Shown: in pieces, positions 52,512-59,308 of the stretch
Numbering within the stretch: position 1 is the stretch's first letter
Layout: every line of letters starts with the position of its first letter
Assembly (NCBI GenBank): GCA_045537495.1
Contig: JAZSPN010000021.1
Location: forward strand, 22,634 to 86,633
DNA: 64,000 bases
Reading direction: 5' to 3'
Origin: UBA1425 sp045537495
GTDB taxonomy: Bacteria; Bacillota; Clostridia; Oscillospirales; Acutalibacteraceae
Translations under genes and position numbers: made by a program
The notes under the pieces: model-generated
Told to the model about the DNA's origin: nothing
Database searches by the model: none
What the model saw: only the letters and a program-made list of their open reading frames with translations

Positions 52512-52787
52512 TTATGCTTCTTCCTTCATTTTTGCAAAGCACTCGCTGCAGTAAACAGGACGATCTTCACGGGGCTTGAAAGGAACTCTTGCTGTGCCGC
52601 CGCACTTTTCGCAAGTAGCTTCGAACATTTCGCGCTCACGGTTGCCGTTCTTTCTTGCATCGCGGCAGCTCTTGCAACGCTGGGGTTCGTTTACGAAACC
52701 TTTTTCTGCATAGAACTCCTGCTCGCCGGCTGTGAATACAAATTCTTCGCCACATTCTTTACAGGTGAGAGTTTTGTCTTCGTACAT
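52512..52787 (-). CDS. Small double zinc-ribbon protein (zf_Tbcl type)
   Basis: 91 residues. The first ribbon is LTCKECGEEFVF with CKSCRDA (about 9-41), followed by a charged linker; the second is CEKCGG with CSECF (about 60-84). The first half matches the probable zinc-ribbon domain common in Clostridia, the second a CxxC treble-clef. Function unknown; nucleic-acid binding is the default guess. GAGGT lies upstream of the ATG. It lies 30 bases downstream of the tRNA-like RNA and of the SigH-like gene. Confidence 0.85.
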   Translation of the reverse strand: MYEDKTLTCKECGEEFVFTAGEQEFYAEKGFVNEPQRCKSCRDARKNGNREREMFEATCEKCGGTARVPFKPREDRPVYCSECFAKMKEEA

Positions 52788-52816
52788 TGGTTTTTACCTC
52801 GCTTGAATAGTATTTT

Positions 52817-52946
52817 TGCCCCGGACGGATTTGCACCGTCACCTTAGAAATTCAACTACGCTCTACTCGAGTAACCGTTGATTAAGCCGTGGACATCGCC
52901 CTGATCTCTACGGTTTAATCAGCGGCTACATTAAGCTACCTGGGCA
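52817..52946 (-). ncRNA. tRNA-like structured RNA candidate between sigma factor and zinc-ribbon genes
   Basis: On the minus strand TGCCCAG at the 5' end pairs with CGGGGCA at the 3' end (one A-G mismatch). Directly next to the 3' strand is a 5-bp stem GACGG/CCGTC with the 7-base loop TGCAAAT, matching a tRNA T-arm in size and position. The 5' side has a D-arm-like AGCTTAATGTAGC. Instead of a normal anticodon arm there is a long helix of 16 positions (52875-52890 with 52910-52925) plus a TACTCGAGTA palindrome. CTGAT/ATCAG is a competing short stem. No CCA is encoded. It is not a canonical tRNA. The long helix has two A-C mismatches on the minus strand but pairs fully, with two G-U pairs, on the plus strand, so orientation is uncertain. 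Confidence 0.5.
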
Positions 52947-52951
52947 TATTT

Positions 52952-53533
52952 TCAACTGAAAGATTTCAGTTTTTTACGGATTCGTTGAAGTGCATTATCG
53001 ACAGATTTTTCACTTTTAAGAGAAAGCTTTTCCGCGATAACACTGTATGAATCTCCGAGAAGATAGAGCTTCAGGACACGAAGCTCCGTTTCCGACAGAT
53101 GCCTGTCCATGTTTTTCGAAAGGCGTGAAGCTTCTTCAATGCCGACGATGATATCCTGAGGATCGTCGAGTGCGTCGGAACGAAGTGTGACCGCCTCGTC
53201 GATGGAAACCTTTGCATTATCGGGGATAACACCGCTGTTGCGCGTTTTGCGGACTGCAGAACGGATGCTGTTGGAAATACATACATTCGCATATGTACGG
53301 AAGGATGCTTCCTTGTTGCAGTCGAAAGACCGTATGGCACAAAGAAGTCCGATAAGTCCTTCCTGAATAAGATCCTCTGCATCGATATTGCAAAAGGTGC
53401 GTGAAGCCGATGCCGTTTTACGAATGAGAGGAAGCATACGTGTGATGAGCAGTGCCATTGCTTCGTTATCTCCGCCGTTTGCAGTAGCGACGAGATGTTC
53501 ATCAGCGGGGGAATTAACGGATTTCTTCAGCAC
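52952..53533 (-). CDS. sigH: SigH-like sigma-70 family factor
   Basis: 193 residues. Region 2 contains IDAEDLIQEGLIGLLCAIRSFD and a following aromatic-poor FRTYANVCISNSIRSAV segment; region 4 contains LSETELRVLKLYLLGDSYSVIAEKLSL and ends with KSVDNALQRIRKKL, which closely resembles the end of Bacillus Spo0H. Size and lack of regions 1 and 3 fit SigH, the transition-state and early sporulation factor. The GTG at 53533 has AGAGGT 6 bases upstream; a TTG at 53548 is less likely. Its 3' end overlaps a plus-strand hairpin with a T tract. Confidence 0.85.
   Translation of the reverse strand: MLKKSVNSPADEHLVATANGGDNEAMALLITRMLPLIRKTASASRTFCNIDAEDLIQEGLIGLLCAIRSFDCNKEASFRTYANVCISNSIRSAVRKTRNSGVIPDNAKVSIDEAVTLRSDALDDPQDIIVGIEEASRLSKNMDRHLSETELRVLKLYLLGDSYSVIAEKLSLKSEKSVDNALQRIRKKLKSFS
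52954..52975 (+). terminator. Plus-strand terminator-like hairpin overlapping the end of the sigma factor gene
   Basis: AACTGAA (52954-52960), loop AGAT, TTCAGTT (52965-52971) and TTTT follow the tRNA-like element in the plus direction. The T run corresponds to Lys codons on the coding strand, so it may be a chance feature. Confidence 0.35.
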
Positions 53534-53576
53534 CTTGGCACCTCTCAAAAATGACTGTAAACGTACACATACAGAT

Positions 53577-53605
53577 ATTTTAAATTATTTTTGTTTATTT
53601 GTCAA
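53577..53605 (-). promoter_or_regulatory. Promoter of the sigH-like gene
   Basis: Minus-strand TTGACA (53600-53605) and TAAAAT (53577-53582) with a 17-bp spacer, 44 bp before the start. Confidence 0.8.
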
Positions 53606-53737
53606 TGAATTTTCACGGCTTTTTAAAATATTGGCATAATTAACATATTTTGAGTAAGTTTTCTGTGCAAGCGGCGAAAGAATGAGGCTTTATTCTGTAT
53701 GAGAAAACAAAAAACGGCAAATTAAACATTTTTATCG

Positions 53738-53766
53738 TTGCCGAAACAGCATACTTGTGGTATAAT
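53738..53766 (+). promoter_or_regulatory. Promoter of the truB unit
   Basis: TTGCCG (53738-53743) and TATAAT (53761-53766) with a 17-bp spacer. Confidence 0.75.
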
Positions 53767-53796
53767 AATATATTATAGATTGAGAGGTTTGGCTGA

Positions 53797-54678
53797 ATGA
53801 CGGGAATAGTGCTTCTTGACAAAGGTAATGATATATCTTCGTTCTGGGCGGCAACACAGCTTAAAAGGATTTTCGGCGAAAAGAAGCTCGGGCACACGGG
53901 CACGCTGGATCCCATGGCAAGCGGACTTCTGCCGGTTATGCTTGGCGGAGCGACAAAGTTTCTGCCGTACCTTCCGAGTCACGACAAGGGTTATACGGCG
54001 ACACTCCGACTCGGCGTTTCAACAGATACTCTCGATATCACGGGAACGGTTATCGAAACGAGGACTCCCGATGTTACGAAGGAAGAATTTCTGTCGTGCA
54101 TAAAAACCTTCAAGGGCAAGATAAAACAGGTGCCTCCGATGTATTCGGCAATCAGCAAGGACGGTGTGAGGCTGTACACGCTGGCACGTCAGGGGATAGA
54201 GATTGAACGCGAAGCGAGAGATGTCGAAATAAAGAAAATAGAATGTATCGGTGACAATGCCGACGAAAACGAATATACGCTTGATGTGCACTGTACATCG
54301 GGAACGTATATCAGATCGTTGGTTTACGATATCGGGGAAAAACTCGGATGCAAGGCGGTACTTACGGAGCTTCGCAGAACTTTTGCAAACGGATTTTCGG
54401 TCGAAAATGCCAACACTCTCGATGTGCTCAGAGCCATGTCGGAGGAGGAGCTTTCGAGGGCTTTGCTTCCGATAGATGAGGCGCTTTCGCAGTATCCGAG
54501 AATTACGGTTACCGACAACCAGAGCAGACGCTTTAAAAACGGCGGTGAGCTTGACAGAGCGAGGCTTAAAAACAGCCCGTCGGACGGAATGTACCGTGTT
54601 TATTCGCCCGCGGATGAATTCCTCGGTGTCGGAGAGGCGGTCGGAGAAATTCTGGCGGTCAGAAGAGTACTTGTGTGA
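53797..54678 (+). CDS. truB: tRNA pseudouridine-55 synthase
   Basis: 293 residues. GHTGTLDPMASGLLPV carries the catalytic Asp (residue 38). Other motifs are KGYTATLRLGVSTDTLD, QVPPMYSAIS and CTSGTYIRSLVYDIG. It isomerises U55 in the tRNA T loop. The C-terminal part after about 230 is a PUA-like extension. GAGAGG lies 9 bases before the ATG. First gene of an unusual run with lepB and surface-polymer genes; in many bacteria truB follows rbfA instead. Confidence 0.96.
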   Translation: MTGIVLLDKGNDISSFWAATQLKRIFGEKKLGHTGTLDPMASGLLPVMLGGATKFLPYLPSHDKGYTATLRLGVSTDTLDITGTVIETRTPDVTKEEFLSCIKTFKGKIKQVPPMYSAISKDGVRLYTLARQGIEIEREARDVEIKKIECIGDNADENEYTLDVHCTSGTYIRSLVYDIGEKLGCKAVLTELRRTFANGFSVENANTLDVLRAMSEEELSRALLPIDEALSQYPRITVTDNQSRRFKNGGELDRARLKNSPSDGMYRVYSPADEFLGVGEAVGEILAVRRVLV

Positions 54679-54688
54679 GGACGGTTTT

Positions 54689-55210
54689 ATGAGAAAACAT
54701 GCAAAGGGATGCTTCGGTTTCATTTTGAAAGCGGCTGCCGTCGTAATAGCGGTTACGGTTGTATTTTCGCTTTTATTCAGAGTGATTTTCGTTGACGGAG
54801 TATCGATGACGCCGACACTCGATGATGGCGACTGGATAATTGTTTATAAGACTTCCGACATTGAAACGGGAGATATAATTCTGACAAATACCGACAACGA
54901 ATATAATCTCAGGCTTATAAAGAGAGCTGTTGCGTTCGGCGGAGATACGGTCGATATTGATTTTGACAGCGGAGAGCTTTTTGTCAACGGTGAAAAAGTG
55001 ACTGAACCGTACAAGTCGGACGATCCGACGGTAAAAGGCGATGTTGATTTTCCGTTGATCGTTCCCGAAGGTTGTATTTTTGTGCTTGGCGACAACAGAA
55101 GCAATTCTGTTGACAGCAGATATTCGCAGGTAGGTTTTGTCGAAAGCGAAGACGTTATCGGCAAGGTTTTTATGAGATTCTTACCCGTTCCGCCCAAAAT
55201 TGCGGATTGA
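54689..55210 (+). CDS. lepB: Signal peptidase I
   Basis: 173 residues, Gram-positive S26 type with one N-terminal membrane helix (about 12-32). The catalytic Ser39 is in DGVSMTPTL and the general-base Lys78 in NLRLIKRAVAFGGD; the late GDNRSNSVDSR box is present. It cleaves secretory signal peptides outside the membrane. GAGG lies 8 bases before the ATG. Clients in the window include the proteins at 5895, 40470 and 40735. Confidence 0.95.
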   Translation: MRKHAKGCFGFILKAAAVVIAVTVVFSLLFRVIFVDGVSMTPTLDDGDWIIVYKTSDIETGDIILTNTDNEYNLRLIKRAVAFGGDTVDIDFDSGELFVNGEKVTEPYKSDDPTVKGDVDFPLIVPEGCIFVLGDNRSNSVDSRYSQVGFVESEDVIGKVFMRFLPVPPKIAD

Positions 55211-55251
55211 CGGATAATTGCATACGGAACAAGTGAAAGAAGGATTCGAAA

Positions 55252-56163
55252 ATGAAAAGCTTTTTACTCTTGATATGGAATTTTCTCATTGACTCGAAGA
55301 ATAAAATTAAACGAAAAATTCTTATTGCGAAGGACAGGAAATTTTCAAGGAAGAATGTTGCGCCTTCGGTAATGACGATAGAGGAAACGCTCAAAAAAAT
55401 TGTCGAAGAAAAAATATCGGTGTCGAGATTCGGCGACGGAGAAATCAAGCTTGCCGCAAACAAAGATATTTCCTTTCAGAAGGCACATCCCGTTCTTTGC
55501 GAAAAGCTCCGACGTGTTCTCGGCAGTGAGAACGAAGGCTTTCTCGTTTGTGTACCCGATGTCTTTGAATCGACGGAATACATGACCGAATCGACCTCGG
55601 ACTACTGGAAAGGACACTTGTTGCAGTACCGTCCCGTATGGTACTCACTGTTGAAGTCGAAAAATAAATACGGAAATGCTTTTCTGTCACGGTGCTACAT
55701 GATACTGAAGGATAAAAGCAAATCGGGATATTACTTTGAACTGATGAAAAAGCTGTGGGAGGGCAAGGATATCCTGCTTATCGAAGGCGAAAAGAGCCGT
55801 CTTGGCATAGGCAACGATCTTTTCGGAAAGGCGGATTCGGTACAGAGAATACTGGGGCCCGCATCGGGAGCTTTCAAAAAATACGATGAAATTTTTACGC
55901 TTGCGACAGAACACGGAAAAGACAAGCTTATTTTACTGGCACTCGGACCTTCATCGAGTGTAATGGCGTATGAGCTGTGGCAGAAGGGATTTCATGCCGT
56001 TGACATAGGTCATGCAGACGTGGAATATGAATGGTTTTTGCGCGGTGTAACGGTAAAGACACCCATTAAGAACAAATACGTCAACGAAGCGGGAGCGGGC
56101 AGAGGTGTCGGCGAGCTTAACGATGAGGAATATCTCGGACAAATCATTGCAAAGGTGATCTGA
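55252..56163 (+). CDS. GT-D fold glycosyltransferase (DUF1792, SP_1767-like)
   Basis: 303 residues. The family motif SRFGDGEIKL (about 58-67) is clear, with a following FLSRCYM and LGIGNDLFGKADSVQRILGP. GT-D enzymes add sugars to protein-bound or polymer glycans, for example on serine-rich surface proteins. It has no signal peptide; the Lys-rich N-terminus with a short hydrophobic patch (LLLIWNFLI) could attach to the membrane. AAGAAGGA precedes the ATG. It ends one base into the GT2 gene. Confidence 0.88.
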   Translation: MKSFLLLIWNFLIDSKNKIKRKILIAKDRKFSRKNVAPSVMTIEETLKKIVEEKISVSRFGDGEIKLAANKDISFQKAHPVLCEKLRRVLGSENEGFLVCVPDVFESTEYMTESTSDYWKGHLLQYRPVWYSLLKSKNKYGNAFLSRCYMILKDKSKSGYYFELMKKLWEGKDILLIEGEKSRLGIGNDLFGKADSVQRILGPASGAFKKYDEIFTLATEHGKDKLILLALGPSSSVMAYELWQKGFHAVDIGHADVEYEWFLRGVTVKTPIKNKYVNEAGAGRGVGELNDEEYLGQIIAKVI

Positions 56164-57224
56164 TGGATGTTAAAATCAGCATAATAATTCCTTTTTTCAA
56201 CGGTGAAAAATATCTTGAGGAATGTGTAATTTCCGTAACGGCACAGACGCTCAAAGAGATTGAGATAATACTTGTTGATGACGGATCTTCCGACGGCAGT
56301 GCGGAAATTTCCGAAAGACTGATGTCGCGGGATGACCGGATAAAGCTTCTGCGCCAGGAAAACAAAGGCGTAAGTACGGCGAGAAACAATGCGATTAAAG
56401 AGGCGAAGGGCGAGTATCTGATGTTTGTCGATGCCGATGACAGGCTGAAAGCCGATGCTTGTGAGATTCTTTACAATTCGGCACGGGAAACGAACTGCGA
56501 CGTTGTGACGGGAGAATACGATTCTTTCAAGGGCGAAAAGTTTATGTCGGTTACGGATGGAAACGACAGAAGCCCTCGGATTTACACACGCGAGGATATA
56601 AAAAAGCTGTCTTTGTCTATGGGCGATAACCGATTCTTTCAATATGTATGGAGAAGGATTTTTTCATCGAAGCTTATTAAAGAAAACAAGATAAGCTTTC
56701 ATCCCGATATTGCGATCGGAGAAGACACCCTCTTTTGTCTTGAAAGCTTTCTTTGCGCGAAAAGCATCCTGAATATTCCGGTGGCGGTTTATGAATACCG
56801 CCAGAATACACAGGGCGTAATGCGTTCTCAGAAATACAACAGAAAAATGACTCAGTCGATTTTGTTGCAGTATACCGAAAAAAAGAGAATGTGCAGAGAG
56901 CATTTTGCGGAATACGAAAAGGAATTTTTGAAGGGTGCAGCGAAGTTTTCTTATGAAACGGGTTGCAGATTACTGTTTGACAATCTTTTTTTCAAAGGAA
57001 ACGGCGGGTACGGTGAATACAGAGAAATAGTGAAATCGGAAATGCTTCGCGATATGTTTAAATATTTCGATATCGGAGCGAGGCGCTCAAAGTCACTCGA
57101 CTGGGTTGCTTTAAAACTTATTTCGTTGCGACTCAGCTTTTCGGGCTATATTATAGAAACGGTAATGTACAAAATGAAAAAACGGAGGAAAAAGAAAAAT
57201 GGAAGAAACAACAGAAATTCGTGA
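56163..57224 (+). CDS. Family 2 glycosyltransferase
   Basis: 353 residues. GT-A fold with SIIIPFFNGEKYLEECV at the start, ILVDDGSSDGSAEI, NKGVSTARNNAI and the metal-binding LMFVDADDRL. The catalytic acidic motif lies further on (GEDTLFCLE). The C-terminal third is basic and ends in a Lys/Arg cluster, possibly membrane associated. The start ATG 56163 overlaps the previous stop (TGATG); the end overlaps the MscS gene by 26 bp. With the GT-D enzyme it probably builds a surface glycan. Confidence 0.92.
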   Translation: MDVKISIIIPFFNGEKYLEECVISVTAQTLKEIEIILVDDGSSDGSAEISERLMSRDDRIKLLRQENKGVSTARNNAIKEAKGEYLMFVDADDRLKADACEILYNSARETNCDVVTGEYDSFKGEKFMSVTDGNDRSPRIYTREDIKKLSLSMGDNRFFQYVWRRIFSSKLIKENKISFHPDIAIGEDTLFCLESFLCAKSILNIPVAVYEYRQNTQGVMRSQKYNRKMTQSILLQYTEKKRMCREHFAEYEKEFLKGAAKFSYETGCRLLFDNLFFKGNGGYGEYREIVKSEMLRDMFKYFDIGARRSKSLDWVALKLISLRLSFSGYIIETVMYKMKKRRKKKNGRNNRNS

Positions 57225-58041
57225 AGCGATGGGCTTTGTGGATACTCTTATAGAGAAGATTTATGATTTCGTGATAACATACGGATTCCGTCTTGTTGCG
57301 GCAATACTTATTATCATAATAGGCTTCAAGCTGTCCAAGGTTTTTGTGAATGCGTATAAAAAATCGAAGCTTTACAGCCGTGTCGATCCGACGGTGGGAT
57401 CATTCGGCAAAAGCTGTCTTTCGATTCTCATAAAGGCGGTTGCAATCATTTCGGGAGCGGCAATTCTCGGAGTGCCCATGTCGTCGGTTGTGGCTGCCGT
57501 TACTTCGGCGGGACTTGCACTCGGACTTGCGCTTCAGGGCGGTCTGTCAAATATAGCAGGCGGATTTATAATTCTTGTTTTCAAGCCTTTTGCTGTGGGT
57601 GATTTTATTACTTTCGGTGCATACAGCGGAAAAGTGAAGAGTATCAACCTCTTCTACACGAAGCTTATCACGACGGATAACCGCCAGATTATGATTCCTA
57701 ACAGTGCGGTTACAAACGATGTTCTGATTGATGATACGGCACTTCCGACAAGACGTGTCGATTCGGTGTTCAGCGTATCATACAAAAGTGATATTGACGA
57801 GGTAAAAAGAGTTATCCTTGACACCGTCGGAAAAGACGAACAGATTTTCAAGGATCCCGCACCCGAAGTTCTTCTCGACAAGCATGATCAGAGCTCCGTT
57901 AATTTTATCTGCAGGGTTTATTGCAATACGGAAGACTATTGGGCAGTCAAATACAGACTTAACGAAAATGTCAAAAAAGCGTTTGACGAAAACGGTATCG
58001 AAATACCGTATCCTCAGCTTGACGTACATATCAGCAGATAG
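57199..58041 (+). CDS. mscS: Small-conductance mechanosensitive channel MscS
   Basis: 280 residues, close to the size of Escherichia coli MscS. Three membrane helices: about 25-50, 65-85 and the pore helix with VVAAVTSAGLALGLALQGGLSNIAGG. The beta domain has VGDFITFGAYSGKVKSINLF and MIPNSAVTNDVLID. It opens under membrane tension to release solutes. GGAGG lies 9 bases before the ATG, inside the GT2 gene. Confidence 0.95.
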   Translation: MEETTEIREAMGFVDTLIEKIYDFVITYGFRLVAAILIIIIGFKLSKVFVNAYKKSKLYSRVDPTVGSFGKSCLSILIKAVAIISGAAILGVPMSSVVAAVTSAGLALGLALQGGLSNIAGGFIILVFKPFAVGDFITFGAYSGKVKSINLFYTKLITTDNRQIMIPNSAVTNDVLIDDTALPTRRVDSVFSVSYKSDIDEVKRVILDTVGKDEQIFKDPAPEVLLDKHDQSSVNFICRVYCNTEDYWAVKYRLNENVKKAFDENGIEIPYPQLDVHISR

Positions 58042-58064
58042 CATTTGCTTTCGGAGTGGTTTTA

Positions 58065-59213
58065 ATGGAATTTAAAAAGAGAGAGGCTCAGTATCTTATA
58101 AAGCTTCTGTCAGCATCACTTACAGACAGCGTCCCGGCAATTCCCGACGGGGATATCGACTGGGATTATCTGTACGATTTGTCTGTGCTTCATAAAGTCG
58201 AGGCAATGGCATATATCGGTCTGTCGAAGGCGGAAAAGGTGCCCGTTGAAGTAACGGACAAATTCGAAAATGAATATAAAAGAGAGATAGCCTTCGAGAT
58301 GATACGTCATTCCGAGGGCAGAAAGATCCTGTCCGCTTTTGAAAACCGCGAAATAGACTGTATGCCCTTGAAGGGTTGGATTATAAAGGATATGTATCCC
58401 ATGCCCGCCATGCGTTATATGTGCGACATCGATATACTTTTTAAGGAAGAAATGGCCGATGAAGTCAGGAGTGTTCTTGAGAGTATGGGATATGAAGCCG
58501 TTGAATTCGGAAAAAATCCCGACGTCTACATGAAAAAGCCGATACTTAACATCGAGATGCACAAGGCACTGATTCAGGACAAAACAGATCATTTCGAAAA
58601 AACATGGGACAGAGCGTTATTGAACAAAAACAAGAAGCACACCTACTCCATGTCGCTTGAAGATTACTATATATATATGTCGGCACATCTTCGCAAACAC
58701 TTTTTCGGATCGGGAACGGGAATCCGCTCCGTGTGCGACGTTTATGTTTTTCTCCGAGAAAACAAAGATAAGCTTAACGAAAGCTACATCCGCGATAAGC
58801 TTCAAAAGAGCGGAATATACGAGTTCGACCGCAAGGTTCGCAAGCTTTGCGAAGCATGGTTTGAAAACGGAGAAATGACGGAAGAAACAGAACGTCTGGG
58901 GCATAAATTCCTTAACTGCGGAGTGTTCGGAACGGAAGAAAGCAATTCACTCAACACGGCGGCGACCGAGCTTGATTCCATGAAGGGGAAAAGCTTCAGA
59001 CAAAAGAAAATCAGGTACATAATACACCTTATTTTACCGCCCGTGTCGGTTATGAAGGAGGAATACGCCTATCTTGAAAGATTTCCTTTTTTGCTGCCTT
59101 TCGCATGGATCGTGAGAGGCTTCCGAAGTGTTTTTATGAGAAAAAACGCCGTGAAAAAGGCATTGAAAAATGCGGCAAAAGTCAGTGAGGATACAACCGA
59201 AAAAAGAAGTTGA
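58065..59213 (+). CDS. Nucleotidyltransferase-like protein (PF14907 type)
   Basis: 382 residues. The motif CMPLKGWIIKDMYP and MRYMCDIDILFKEEMADEV, followed by NIEMHKAL, matches the NTP_transf_5 family, with DID as the metal-binding acidic pair. Such proteins sit in surface-polysaccharide and peptide-modification clusters; the substrate is unknown. The C-terminus is basic with a hydrophobic patch (FPFLLPFAWIV). GGAG lies upstream of ATG 58065; 23 bp after mscS. Last gene before a new promoter. Confidence 0.82.
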   Translation: MEFKKREAQYLIKLLSASLTDSVPAIPDGDIDWDYLYDLSVLHKVEAMAYIGLSKAEKVPVEVTDKFENEYKREIAFEMIRHSEGRKILSAFENREIDCMPLKGWIIKDMYPMPAMRYMCDIDILFKEEMADEVRSVLESMGYEAVEFGKNPDVYMKKPILNIEMHKALIQDKTDHFEKTWDRALLNKNKKHTYSMSLEDYYIYMSAHLRKHFFGSGTGIRSVCDVYVFLRENKDKLNESYIRDKLQKSGIYEFDRKVRKLCEAWFENGEMTEETERLGHKFLNCGVFGTEESNSLNTAATELDSMKGKSFRQKKIRYIIHLILPPVSVMKEEYAYLERFPFLLPFAWIVRGFRSVFMRKNAVKKALKNAAKVSEDTTEKRS

Positions 59214-59231
59214 AAAAATTGTAAAAAACTA

Positions 59232-59260
59232 TTGACTTTTGACGGCACGGTTTATATAAT
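59232..59260 (+). promoter_or_regulatory. Promoter of the ABC exporter gene
   Basis: TTGACT (59232-59237) and TATAAT (59255-59260) with a 17-bp spacer. Confidence 0.85.
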
Positions 59261-59308
59261 GGTCGTGAATTAACACCAAAGATGCGTTTTTGAACTGAGG
59301 TGGATATC

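Noticed and set aside
52817..52946. Canonical tRNA gene
   Set aside because: Acceptor and T-arm are tRNA-like, but the normal anticodon arm and 3' CCA are missing, so it is listed as a structured RNA instead.
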